Shown here piece after piece: positions 28,401-35,815 of a stretch of DNA of 64,000 nucleotides. The notes beneath the pieces were generated by a model. It had not been told where the DNA came from. It searched no databases and saw nothing but the letters and a program-made list of their open reading frames with translations. The stretch's first letter is position 1; the number at the start of each line of letters is the position of its first letter. The position numbers were made by a program, and so were the translations under genes. The DNA comes from Streptosporangium sp040640155 (GTDB lineage: Bacteria > Actinomycetota > Actinomycetes > Streptosporangiales > Streptosporangiaceae): NCBI RefSeq assembly GCF_040640155.1, contig NZ_JBFABE010000008.1:1-64000 (forward strand). Reading direction: 5' to 3'.

Positions 28401-30279
28401 GCGGCGCCTGCCCGGCGCCGGCCCGGCCCAGCAGCCTGGCCAGGTCGCCCGCGCCGCCGGCGCCGTTCGAGGCGTTCGAGCCGTTCGAGGCGTCGGCGGC
28501 CGGCCCGGCGGGCGTGAACACGTCGGAGAGCTGCCCGGGTTCGGTGAGCCCGAGAACGGTCAGGCACTCGTCGACGTCCGCCCGGAAGCCCGGGTCCTCG
28601 GCGTAGAGCGCGGCCACCATGCCCGGGTACTGCTCGCCGACCCCGGCGAGCAGGAAGCCGACCTGGCGTCCCACGGTGGCGTCGTTGCGGCCCAGCGGCC
28701 CCGCCGGGTCGGCGAGCAGGGCCGCGGCCCTGCCGGTCGAGTCGGCGACGACGACCTTGCGGTGGTTGAACACCTTGCGCCCGGCCTGCAGCGTGTAGGC
28801 GACGTCCCCGAGGTCGGCGGCGGAGCCGGCGACGCCGAGGGAGGCGGTGGGGTCGGCGGTGCCCTCCAGGTGCTCGGCGAGCCGCGCGCAGGAGCGCTCG
28901 GCGGCCGCCGCCGAGCGGGCCGACACGGGCAGGATCTGCCAGCGGCGCGAGCGGGCCGGGCGCTCGGCGGGCAGCGGCGCCTCGGTGACGATCGCGTGCG
29001 CGTTCGTGCCGCCCATGCCCAGGGAGCTGATGCCCGCGATGCGGGGCCGGTCGCCGGTACGCGGCCACGGTGTCGGCTCGGCGGTGACACGGAACGGGCT
29101 GGCCTCGAAGTCGATCTCCGGGTTGGGGGAGCGGTAGTGCAGCGTGCCCGGGATCAGCTCGTGGCGCAGCGACTGCACCACCTTGATCAGCCCGGTCGCG
29201 CCGGAGGCCCTGTCGAGGTGGCCGACGTTCGGCTTGATCGAGCCGAGCACGCAGTACTGCCTGCGCTCGGTCGCGCCGAAGGCGCGGGTCAGCGCGGCCA
29301 CCTCCATCGGGTCGCCGACCTCGGTGGCGGTGCCGTGCGCCTCGACGTAGGAGACGTCGGCCGGGTCGACGCCCGCGCGGGCGAGGGCCGCCGACACGCA
29401 GCGGCGCTGGCCGTCGATGCTGGGCGCCAGGTAGCTGAACTTCATCGCGCCGTCGTTGTTGATCGCCGAGGCGCGGATCACGGCGAACACGGTGTCGCGG
29501 TCGGCGACCGCGTCCGGCAGGCGCTTGAGCGTCACCACGGCGGCACCGTCGCCGAACATGCTGCCACGGCCCTCGGCGTCGAAGGTGCGCACGTGCCCGT
29601 CGGGCGACTCCTGGCCGCCCTCCTCCCACAGGTAGCCGATCCGGTCCGGGATGCGCACCGACACGCCGCCGGCCAGGGCCATGTCGCACTCGCCCCGGCG
29701 CAGGCTCTCGCTCGCCAGGTGCACCGCGACCAGCGACGTGGAGCAGAACGTCTGCACCGACAGGCTGGGCCCGTTCAGGTCGAGGCGGAAGGAGACGTTC
29801 GTGGCCAGCGAGTCCTTGTCGTTGCCGATCATCAGGGCGGAGGTGTCGACGCCCATCTGGAACGCCATGAGCCGGGTCAGCAGGTAGCCGCTGATGTTCA
29901 TCCCGGCGAACACGCCCACGCTGCCCCGGCCCTGGGGGGCCGCGTAGCCGGCGATCTCCAGGGCCTCCCACATGCACTCCAGGAAGATGCGCTGCTGCGG
30001 GTCGGCGAGCGTGGCCTCGCGCGGGTTGTAGCCGAAGAACCCGGCGTCGAACCCCCGGATGTCCTCCAGGATCGGCCGCGACCTGACGTAGTTCGGCTGC
30101 TGGAACGTGGCCGGGTCGACGCCCGCGGCGATCAGTTCGTCGTCGGAGAAGCGCGTGAACGACTCGACGCCGGTGCTGATGTTGCGCCAGAACGTCCCGA
30201 TGTCGGTCGCGCCGGGGAACCGACCGGCCATCCCGATGATCGCGATGTCGGTGTCGCCCGGTGGATGTCCGTGATCCAT
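25492..30279 (-). CDS. Type I PKS, one module: KS-AT-KR-ACP
   Basis: About 1595 residues from ATG 30279, with GAGG (30290-30287) 7 bases upstream; a TTG at 30282 is possible but unlikely. KS: Cys179 in VQTFCSTSLVAVH, VEAHGTATEVGD, NVGHLDRASG. AT: Ser664 in GYSLGEYVAAC, followed by HAFHS. KR: TGGLGGIG, SS...DYCAAN. ACP: Ser1524 in FFELGGNSLLG. The ACP segment LPPHILYQAPTIASL and the KR segment VGLMQFK match module 2 of the 5516-15241 protein, suggesting module duplication. A short Asn-Gly-Ser-rich insert (ASNGSNASNG) sits in the AT at the place where that module has a longer one. The basic C-terminal tail (SRIAQRRNMLRSGRTS) faces an acidic N-terminus in the next protein. Confidence 0.94.
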   Translation of the reverse strand: MDHGHPPGDTDIAIIGMAGRFPGATDIGTFWRNISTGVESFTRFSDDELIAAGVDPATFQQPNYVRSRPILEDIRGFDAGFFGYNPREATLADPQQRIFLECMWEALEIAGYAAPQGRGSVGVFAGMNISGYLLTRLMAFQMGVDTSALMIGNDKDSLATNVSFRLDLNGPSLSVQTFCSTSLVAVHLASESLRRGECDMALAGGVSVRIPDRIGYLWEEGGQESPDGHVRTFDAEGRGSMFGDGAAVVTLKRLPDAVADRDTVFAVIRASAINNDGAMKFSYLAPSIDGQRRCVSAALARAGVDPADVSYVEAHGTATEVGDPMEVAALTRAFGATERRQYCVLGSIKPNVGHLDRASGATGLIKVVQSLRHELIPGTLHYRSPNPEIDFEASPFRVTAEPTPWPRTGDRPRIAGISSLGMGGTNAHAIVTEAPLPAERPARSRRWQILPVSARSAAAAERSCARLAEHLEGTADPTASLGVAGSAADLGDVAYTLQAGRKVFNHRKVVVADSTGRAAALLADPAGPLGRNDATVGRQVGFLLAGVGEQYPGMVAALYAEDPGFRADVDECLTVLGLTEPGQLSDVFTPAGPAADASNGSNASNGAGGAGDLARLLGRAGAGQAPLSATEAHLVQPAVFVAEYALARSLMRWGLRPEVMIGYSLGEYVAACLAGVLSLPDALRLVAYRAKLITSQPEGAMLAVSANERRLTAVLGEEGTRDLDVAIRAGAQVVLAGPEAAVEVAAARLLEARIGHRRLETTHAFHSRMLAPVAGELTAWITDNITLNPPVLPYLSNVTGAPATAELVTDPGYWARHMCETVEFGAGLDHVLGIPELALAEIGPGQSLGALTRGHQACERGRWPLIVTTLPAAGEQQDAGAALATAVAKLWLTGVPVDWDALHDDGDGWRPGRVPLPSYPFEHQKYWLEIDPSALGGAGTPAFDESDPKSIAKAYPRLPDTAWIHAPTWRETTPRAPLPQEADRWLVYTDTGLADELAAPLLAHLEATGRQAVLVRPGEEFSSGPDGLRVRPGSPEDAGAALRELTGRDWVPERIVHLWNAAGDEPMDESLRRGLHTLVAFARACGDLGLHGWTLDIVTGGAHRVHPGDRVNAAAGTLLGPTRLIPVEYPRTRTRLIDLGTGIGTGIGAGALLAELRAEPADQVVALRGGRRWIPDYETLDAGVIEQAPPAARVREGGVYLVTGGLGGIGLAMAERLAERYRARLVLLGRTPVPPREEWASILAGGNAAGEVLRRLEGLRRLEAAGSGVVTVAGDVSRVEDVRRAVDAAIENFGELHGVLHCAGVPAVGLMQFKTVADMDRVLAPKVAGTLALAEVLRERPVDFLALFSSTTSATGGGAGQVDYCAANAFLDSFALSDPLPGVTVTSIDWCEWTWNGWTDGLDNYDEGSRQYFEWYRENFGLTFDQGWQTLLRVLASGEPHVVASTQDFAPMVAMSRRSSIESHQAVVKKIRDAFGRHPRPDLSTAYVEPQSPTEETIAGVWTEALGLEQVGVHDNFFELGGNSLLGMEIIAEVRKALELSYLPPHILYQAPTIASLAEAATADQESGGQPAEAREQQRSRIAQRRNMLRSGRTS

Positions 30280-30352
30280 CAACCTGCCTCAATTCACTGG
30301 AGTTGGCTTGCGGTGCTCACCGCGGCGCGCACGAGGCGCTCGGGACGTCAGC

Positions 30353-30451
30353 GTCGGTGCTCACGTCAGGGGCTCACGCCGGTGTTCACGTCGGTGCTCA
30401 TGTCGGTGTTCACGTCGGTGCTCACGTCAGGGGCTCACGTCGGGGGCTCAC
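30353..30451. repeat. Tandem 12-13-bp repeat array upstream of the minus PKS operon
   Basis: Eight head-to-tail units of the form GTCGGTGYTCAC (12 bp) or GTCNGGGGCTCAC (13 bp) run from 30353 to 30451, and one degenerate copy lies at 30310-30320. The array fills most of the 168-base gap between the ABC permease stop (30448, inside the last unit) and the PKS start (30279). The PKS frame closes at a TGA at 30291, so the repeats are not part of that protein. The units abut with no spacers, so this is a minisatellite or regulatory repeat, not CRISPR. Confidence 0.8.
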
Positions 30452-31233
30452 ATCAGCCCGCCGCGGCCCCAGCCGCGCGCGAGCCTGCGGGCGGCGAACG
30501 TGCCCGCCAGGAGGCCGATCACCAGCAGCACGGCCGCCGGGCGCAGCGTGCCCGCCACGTTCCCGGAGACCGCCGACTGCATCAGGTTCAGGGCCCAGTA
30601 ACCGGGCGACGCGGGCGCGACCGCCTGCGCCCACGCGGGCATGAGGCTCAGCGGCACCAGCGCCCCGCCCAGCGAGCTGAGCGTGAGCGCGCCCACGTCG
30701 GTGATGACGCTGAGCTCGCCGTGGCTGCGCACGAGCGTGGCCAGGGCCGCCCCGATCGCCAGCAGCGCGAACGCCCAGATCAGGATCGACGCGAACACGA
30801 GGAAGGGGTTGGGCGGGACGGGCAGCCCGATCGCCAGGCAGCCGTACACGAGCAGGATCGACTGCTGGGTGACCATCACCCCGAACAACGGCAGGGTCTT
30901 GCCGACGAGCAGCTCGGCCGCGGGGGCGCGGCTCACCCGCAGCCGGTCCCAGGTGCGCCAGGTGCGCTCGGACAGGATCGCGTTGCCCGCCAGGGAGATC
31001 GCGAAGACGGAGAACATGACCATCAGGCCGGTGGCCACCTGGGTGGCGCCGGCGTCCAGCGCCCTGACGTACAGGGGCCGCAGCACCAGCATGAGCACCA
31101 TCGGCATGGCCACGTAACTGATCATCTGGCCGGGGTCGCGCAGCCGGAGGATCAGGTTGTGCCGGGCCAGGGCGGCGATCCGGTGCGCGGAGCCGAGCAG
31201 GTCCAGACCGGGCCGCGGGGCGTCAAGGAGCAT
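30448..31233 (-). CDS. ABC-2 type transporter permease (drug-efflux type)
   Basis: 261 residues with about six hydrophobic segments (for example VAMPMVLMLVLRPLYV, SILIWAFALLAIGAAL, AAVLLVIGLLAGTFA) and an arrangement typical of DrrB-like permeases. It starts within the last 11 bases of the ATPase gene (ATG 31233 against ATPase stop 31223), so the two are translationally coupled and should form one exporter. Placed beside the PKS genes, it is a plausible route for product export and self-protection; this is inference from position. Confidence 0.88.
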   Translation of the reverse strand: MLLDAPRPGLDLLGSAHRIAALARHNLILRLRDPGQMISYVAMPMVLMLVLRPLYVRALDAGATQVATGLMVMFSVFAISLAGNAILSERTWRTWDRLRVSRAPAAELLVGKTLPLFGVMVTQQSILLVYGCLAIGLPVPPNPFLVFASILIWAFALLAIGAALATLVRSHGELSVITDVGALTLSSLGGALVPLSLMPAWAQAVAPASPGYWALNLMQSAVSGNVAGTLRPAAVLLVIGLLAGTFAARRLARGWGRGGLM

Positions 31234-32059
31234 CGTGGACCGCCAGGGATCGGTAGAGGTCGTCCAGGGACGGGTTGCGCACGTCCACCGAGCTGATCGG
31301 GCGCTTGGTGGTGTGCAGGAGGTCGATGAGCGTCGCCGCCGGGTCCGGGGTGGAGATCTTGATCTCCTCCTCGCCCTCCAGCGTCACCCGCACCTCGCCC
31401 GGCAGGTCCCTGGCCAGCTCCTCGTAGGAGCCGCGGGCGATGACCCGGCCGCCGCGCGCCACCGCGATCGTGGCCTGCAACTCGGTGAGCTCGGGCAGGT
31501 AGTGGGTGGTGTAGACGACGGCGGCGCCCTCGCCGGCGCGCTGCTTGACGACGTCGAGCATCGCCTGCCGGGTCTCCAGGTCCGCGCCCGCGGTGGGTTC
31601 GTCGAGGAGCAGCAGGCCCGGCCGGTGCACGAGCGCGGTCGCGGCCTGGGCGCGGCGCTGCTGGCCGCCCGAGAGCTTGCCGGCCCGCCTCTCCATGAGC
31701 TCGGTGAGCCGCAGCACGACCGACAGGTCCTCGATCTCCGAGCGCAGCGCCGCCCCGCGGAGCCCCGAGAGCCTGCCGTACAGCTCCAGATGCTCGCGCA
31801 CGGTCGCCGACGGGTACAGGGCGATGTGCTGGGGAGCCACACCGATCCGGCCGCGCACGGCGGCGGGCGGCCTGCCGTCGATGGTCACCCTGCCGCCGTC
31901 CGGGCGGATCAGGTTCGACACGATCTCGACGAAGGTCGTCTTGCCCGCGCCGTTGTGCCCCAGGAGGCCGACGATCTCTCCGGCCGCCACGCTCAGAGTG
32001 AATCCGTCGAGGGCCTGGATGTCGCCATAACGCTTGACGAGATCGGTTGCTACCAGCAA
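31223..32059 (-). CDS. ABC transporter ATP-binding protein (DrrA-like)
   Basis: 278 residues. Walker A is LLGHNGAGKTT, the signature is KLSGGQQRRAQ, Walker B is LLLLDEPTAG, and the switch His is in YTTHYLPE. The C-terminal extension after about residue 215 resembles DrrA-type exporters. The start appears to be TTG 32059: there is no in-frame ATG or GTG nearby, and a strong GGGGAGGTGA lies 5 bases upstream. The start codon falls in a small perfect hairpin (32046-32060). It partners the permease at 30448. Confidence 0.88.
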   Translation of the reverse strand: MLVATDLVKRYGDIQALDGFTLSVAAGEIVGLLGHNGAGKTTFVEIVSNLIRPDGGRVTIDGRPPAAVRGRIGVAPQHIALYPSATVREHLELYGRLSGLRGAALRSEIEDLSVVLRLTELMERRAGKLSGGQQRRAQAATALVHRPGLLLLDEPTAGADLETRQAMLDVVKQRAGEGAAVVYTTHYLPELTELQATIAVARGGRVIARGSYEELARDLPGEVRVTLEGEEEIKISTPDPAATLIDLLHTTKRPISSVDVRNPSLDDLYRSLAVHDAP

Positions 32060-32060
32060 C
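32046..32060 (-). promoter_or_regulatory. Hairpin covering the TTG start codon of the ABC ATPase
   Basis: On the coding strand, GTTGCT-GGT-AGCAAC forms a perfect 6-bp stem with a 3-base loop. The TTG start is inside the 5' arm and the Shine-Dalgarno (32064-32073) is just outside. It could lower or gate translation; no experimental basis is known to me. Confidence 0.4.
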
Positions 32061-32216
32061 GTGTCACCTCCCCATAATTAATGGAATAAACAGGTGAGCG
32101 GGGAATGAATCCATGTTCGACTCACGGTAGCGACAAATATCGCCTCTTCCGCTGGCAGGTAGTTACCGCCGGAAACGGTCACCGCATTGACGTATCGACG
32201 GATCGGCTTTACCGCC

Positions 32217-32222
32217 TAACCT
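32217..32222 (+). promoter_or_regulatory. Possible -10 box for leaderless expression of the 32230 gene
   Basis: TAACCT ends 7 bases before ATG 32230, so a transcript would begin at or next to the start codon. TCGACG at 32195-32200, 16 bases upstream, is a possible -35. No Shine-Dalgarno is visible in front of this ATG. Confidence 0.35.
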
Positions 32223-32229
32223 GACTGGC

Positions 32230-32907
32230 ATGCAGGTTGGATCGTTGATCGTCTCCGGCTACGACTGTGAGATCTTCGAGGCGGGACCCGGCCGGGTCGT
32301 CCGCCGCTCGCGTGACGGCCGCAGCCTCGAACGCGAGGCCGCGGTGATGCGGCACGTCCGGCGGCACGGCTTCCCCGCCCCGGAGATCTTCGACGCCGAC
32401 GGGCCCGACATCCTCATGGAGCACGTGGACGGGCCGAGCCTCATCCAGGAGGCGGTCCGCGCCCCCCGGCGGGCGGCCGAGTACGGCGCGCTCCTGGCCG
32501 GCCTGCTGCGGACGCTGTCCGCCGTGCGGTCGCCCGGCTGGCTGCAGGCCGCCTTCGGCCGCCCCGGGAACCGGCTGCTCCACCTGGACCTGCACCCGGG
32601 CAACGTGCTCCTCACCGACGACGGCCCGCGCGTCATCGACTGGGCCAACGCCGCCAGGGGCACGCCCGCCGTGGACGTCGCGTGCACCTGGCTCATCCTG
32701 GCCACCGCCACCATCGCGGACCCGCCGCTGGCCGCCGAGCGGGCCGACCTGCTCGGCGCCTTCCTCGACGGCGTCGACCCGGTGACGGCCCGCCCCCACC
32801 TGAGGGCGGCGGCGGAGCGCCGGCGCGCGGAACGCGACCTCCCGGCCGAGGAACTGGCCGAGATCGACCGTTTCCTGGCCCGCGAGGCCGGAGAGACATC
32901 CCTGTAG
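32230..32907 (+). CDS. Aminoglycoside phosphotransferase-fold small-molecule kinase
   Basis: 225 residues with the kinase-like APH core: a possible Glu in LEREAAVMRHVRRHGFPAP, the catalytic loop HLDLHPGNVLL, and the metal-binding segment RVIDWANAARG. It is shorter than typical antibiotic phosphotransferases (about 260-300 residues) and lacks most of the C-terminal substrate-binding helices. It is transcribed divergently from the ABC exporter. A resistance role is possible from position only; housekeeping or protein-kinase-like roles are equally open. There is no Shine-Dalgarno, and it may be leaderless. Confidence 0.8.
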   Translation: MQVGSLIVSGYDCEIFEAGPGRVVRRSRDGRSLEREAAVMRHVRRHGFPAPEIFDADGPDILMEHVDGPSLIQEAVRAPRRAAEYGALLAGLLRTLSAVRSPGWLQAAFGRPGNRLLHLDLHPGNVLLTDDGPRVIDWANAARGTPAVDVACTWLILATATIADPPLAAERADLLGAFLDGVDPVTARPHLRAAAERRRAERDLPAEELAEIDRFLAREAGETSL

Positions 32908-32925
32908 CCCCCACAGGAGGTAGAG

Positions 32926-33348
32926 ATGGCCGAGCACGGCGACGTACGGGCGTCGGACGACGACCGCGAGGCCGCCACCCGGCGGCTGCGGCTGGCCGTC
33001 GAGGAGGGCTGTCTCGACATGCCGGAGTTCGACGACCGGGTGGGCCGGGCCCTGTCCGCCACCACCCGCGGCGAGCTGGCCGTGCTGCTCGCCGACCTGC
33101 CCGCCGAACGACGGCAGGGCCCGCCACCGGTCCGCCGGGACGTGTCCCGGTGGCTGAGGATCCTGTGGGTCGTCTGGGGGGCGATCCTGGCGCTCAACGT
33201 CGTGGCCTGGGGCGTGGCCAGCGTGGTGGAGGCGTGCCCGCTGGAGTTCTGGCCCAAGGACATGCTCGGTCCCGCCGCCGTGCTGGCCGTGGTCACGGCG
33301 GTCCACGTGGCCCGCACCCGCTCCCTCCCGCCGGAGGGCCGGTCATGA
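32926..33348 (+). CDS. DUF1707 domain protein with two C-terminal membrane segments
   Basis: 140 residues. The N-terminus has the DUF1707 pattern: RASDDDREAATRRLRLAVEEGCLDMPEFDDRV, then ALSATTRGELAVLLADLP (here split to keep motifs short). Two hydrophobic segments follow (LWVVWGAILALNVVAWGVA and LGPAAVLAVVTAVHVA). AGGAGG (32915-32920) lies 5 bases before ATG 32926. The function of the domain is not established; it is common in actinomycete membrane proteins. The stop overlaps the start of the acyltransferase gene (ATGA), so the two are likely co-translated. Confidence 0.85.
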   Translation: MAEHGDVRASDDDREAATRRLRLAVEEGCLDMPEFDDRVGRALSATTRGELAVLLADLPAERRQGPPPVRRDVSRWLRILWVVWGAILALNVVAWGVASVVEACPLEFWPKDMLGPAAVLAVVTAVHVARTRSLPPEGRS

Positions 33349-34742
33349 CCCTTCCCTCGAGCGGGCCCGCGGCCCTCGCGGGGGACGGGCGGCGGGCGGG
33401 GATGGACCTCCTGCGCGTGGCGGTGGTGGTCGGGCTGGTGCTCTTCCACTCGGCTCTGGTGTTCGACGCCCGCGACGACTTCTACGTCAAGAACGCCGAG
33501 ACCACCGGCCTCACGATGGTCATCAGCGTGCTGGGCGTGCTGTGGGCGATGCCGCTGCTCTTCTACCTCGCCGGCCTGGCCGCGCGCCACTCGCTGGGCC
33601 GGCGCGGCCCGGCCGGCTACGCCGCGGAGCGCCTGCGCAGGATCGCCGTGCCGCTGGTGTTCGCCACGGTGGCCATCGTCCCGGTGCCGCAGTGGCTGCG
33701 CCTGCGCGCCGATCCCGCCTACCGGGAGTCGTACCCGGAGTTCCTGCCCCGGTTCTTCCACGTGGAGCTCGACCTCGCCGAGTTCCCGTTCGTGCTGCAG
33801 GGCGAGCACTTCGAGACGGGCCACCTGTGGTTCCTCGTCCTGCTGCTGACGTTCTCGCTGCTGCTGTCGCTCGCGGTCCGGTGGCCGCCGTCACCGGGGC
33901 TGGGCGAGCGGATCGCCGGGCTCGCCCGCGTGCGCGGCGCGATGCTGCTGCCCGCCCTGCCGCTCGTCCTGATCAGCATGGTCCTCGGGCTGGAGGAGGA
34001 GTACGCCGGGTGGAGCCGGTGGGCGTACCTGGTCTTCTTCTGCTGCGGGTTCGCGTTCGCCGCCGACGAGCGCTTCCGCCGGGCGGTGCGCCGCGACCTG
34101 CGCGTGGTCGCCGCGTGCGGGCTGGCGCTGTTCGCGGCCGGGGTGCCGGTGCTCCTGTCGGCGGGGGACGACGCCTTCACCTCCTCGGCGCCGCTGGCCG
34201 TCCTCGGCCGGGCACTGTACGGCGCCGCGGGGTGGTGCTGGATGCTGACGATCGTCGGCCTCCTCGACCGCGTCCCCGCGCGTTCCGGCACGGGTCCCTC
34301 CGGTACTCGTCCCGATGCCGCCTCCGAGGCCCGTCCCCCCGGGGACCCGCCCGATGTCCGGTACGCGGATCCGGCCGCTCGTCCCGACGCCCACCCCGGC
34401 GTCAGCCCGGACGCCCACCCCGGCGTCCGTCCGGCCGTCGGCTCCCGGAGGGGGGACGGCGGTCTGCGCGGGTACCTGGCCGAGGCCGTGCTGCCCCTGT
34501 ACGTGCTGCACCAGCCCATCGTGGTCGCGGTCGCCTACCAGGTGGTGCGCTGGCAGGCGCCGATCGCGGTCAAGTACGTCGTCATCGTGGCGTGCTCGCT
34601 CGTCCTGATGGTCCTGGCCTACGACCTGCTGGTGCGGCGGACCCGCCTCACCCGCTTCCTGTTCGGGATGCGGCCCCGGAAGCCCGGCGCGCCGAATCGC
34701 GCGCCGGCCGCGGGAACGTCCCGTTCGCGGGGTGCGGAATGA
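33345..34742 (+). CDS. Acyltransferase-3 family membrane protein
   Basis: 465 residues, ATG 33345 overlapping the previous stop. It begins GMDLLRVAVVVGLVLFHSALVF, with the conserved His in the first membrane segment, and about ten hydrophobic segments follow, as in membrane acyltransferases that O-acylate sugars or other surface and secondary-metabolite groups. A low-complexity Pro/Asp/Arg-rich insert (about residues 315-370) contains a repeated DAHPGV motif encoded around 34390-34430. The last two membrane segments are intact. Substrate unknown. Confidence 0.82.
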   Translation: MTLPSSGPAALAGDGRRAGMDLLRVAVVVGLVLFHSALVFDARDDFYVKNAETTGLTMVISVLGVLWAMPLLFYLAGLAARHSLGRRGPAGYAAERLRRIAVPLVFATVAIVPVPQWLRLRADPAYRESYPEFLPRFFHVELDLAEFPFVLQGEHFETGHLWFLVLLLTFSLLLSLAVRWPPSPGLGERIAGLARVRGAMLLPALPLVLISMVLGLEEEYAGWSRWAYLVFFCCGFAFAADERFRRAVRRDLRVVAACGLALFAAGVPVLLSAGDDAFTSSAPLAVLGRALYGAAGWCWMLTIVGLLDRVPARSGTGPSGTRPDAASEARPPGDPPDVRYADPAARPDAHPGVSPDAHPGVRPAVGSRRGDGGLRGYLAEAVLPLYVLHQPIVVAVAYQVVRWQAPIAVKYVVIVACSLVLMVLAYDLLVRRTRLTRFLFGMRPRKPGAPNRAPAAGTSRSRGAE

Positions 34743-34823
34743 TTCACCACCGTCATCGGCGGGTCGCGTTCGCCCCGGTGAAATCCGATGGCCGCGAATG
34801 ACTGCCGACGGTCGCCGATGAGG

Positions 34824-34846
34824 ATTAACGCCGACCAATGGTTAAT
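34824..34846. promoter_or_regulatory. Inverted repeat upstream of the mug-like gene
   Basis: ATTAAC (34824-34829) and GTTAAT (34841-34846) form a 6-bp inverted repeat with an 11-base spacer in an unusually AT-rich patch. It could be an operator; nothing identifies the regulator. Confidence 0.3.
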
Positions 34847-34971
34847 GCCACGAATGGTCGAACGGGATGTTCTCTCTCCGCCGTTCCGCCGTTCTTTCGC
34901 GGGCCGTCCGTGCCGGGAGAGGTGACGGGACGTGAGGACATGAGCCCGGGGACACGGGGTAGCTTCGGCCC

Positions 34972-35778
34972 GTGCCGCCTCACGAGACCTCCGATCCCTC
35001 TCACGTGCCCCCCGGCTCCCCTCGCAGGAGCCCCGGCCCGCCCGGCGCGGGCCCGCCCGGCGAGAACCCTCCCCGCGAGCACCCTCCCCGGGAGAGCCCG
35101 CCCCACGCGACCTCATCCCGCGAGGACCCGCTCCACCGCGGCCCGCTCCCCCGGGACCCGTCCCGGGGGAGCACGGGCTCGCGGGTCCGGCGTCCCAGTC
35201 CTGCCGACCTGGAGGCCGCCTCCGACAGGACGATCGAGGACGTGCTCGGCCCCCACCTGGACGTGCTCTTCTGCGGCATCAACCCCGGCCTGTACTCCGC
35301 CGCCACCGGCCTGCACTTCGCCCGTCCGGGCAACCGCTTCTGGCCCGCGCTGCACCGCTCCGGCTTCACGCCCCGGCTGCTCTCCCCGGCCGAGCAGGAC
35401 CTGCTTCCCTCGTACGGGCTGGGCATCACCAACGTGGTGCGGCGCGCCACGGCGCAGGCGGCGGAGCTGTCCGCCGAGGAGTTCCGCGAGGGCGGGAGGA
35501 GGCTGGCGGCGCTGGTCGCCGAGGTCGGGCCGAAGGTGCTGGCGGTGGCGGGGGTGACCGCCTACCGGCAGGCGTTCGGCGCGCCCAAGGCGGTGATCGG
35601 GCCGCAGCGGTCCCGGATCGGGGGCGCCGCGGTCTGGGTCCTGCCCAACCCGAGCGGCCTGAACGCGCACTGGACGCTGGACGGCATCGCGGGGGAGATG
35701 CGGCGCATCCGCGACTTCCTCTCCGGCGGCCCGTGGCCCGGCCATTGCCCCGGTGCCGAACCGGATGCACTCTGGTGA
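34972..35778 (+). CDS. mug: G/U mismatch-specific uracil-DNA glycosylase (Mug/TDG family)
   Basis: Excises uracil or other damaged bases from mispairs. Core motifs are LFCGINPGLYSAATG near residue 96 and VLPNPSGLNAH near the C-terminus, both diagnostic for the Mug family. The family domain begins at about residue 75 (RRPSPADLEAA); the first 70 residues are Pro/Arg/Ser low complexity and may be an extension or a mis-set start. In favour of GTG 34972, TAGCTT at 34960-34965 would place transcription initiation at that codon (leaderless). No strong internal start with a ribosome site was seen. Confidence 0.88.
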   Translation: MPPHETSDPSHVPPGSPRRSPGPPGAGPPGENPPREHPPRESPPHATSSREDPLHRGPLPRDPSRGSTGSRVRRPSPADLEAASDRTIEDVLGPHLDVLFCGINPGLYSAATGLHFARPGNRFWPALHRSGFTPRLLSPAEQDLLPSYGLGITNVVRRATAQAAELSAEEFREGGRRLAALVAEVGPKVLAVAGVTAYRQAFGAPKAVIGPQRSRIGGAAVWVLPNPSGLNAHWTLDGIAGEMRRIRDFLSGGPWPGHCPGAEPDALW

Positions 35779-35815
35779 CGGATGATCAAGACGTGAGCGG
35801 CCGGAGGGGACGAGG

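Noticed and set aside
25496..30292. An apparently continuous 2906-residue minus-strand frame joining the AT-less PKS to upstream sequence
   Set aside because: Above 25,495 the frame translates the neighbouring PKS out of frame (Arg/Pro-rich, no motifs). The true start is ATG 25495, which overlaps the preceding stop.
30353..30451. CRISPR array
   Set aside because: Units are only 12-13 bp, abut without spacers, and no cas gene is near.
30261..30644. Small plus-strand protein with VHVGAH repeats
   Set aside because: It is a translation of the tandem repeat plus the reverse strand of the permease gene, with no ribosome site or family features.
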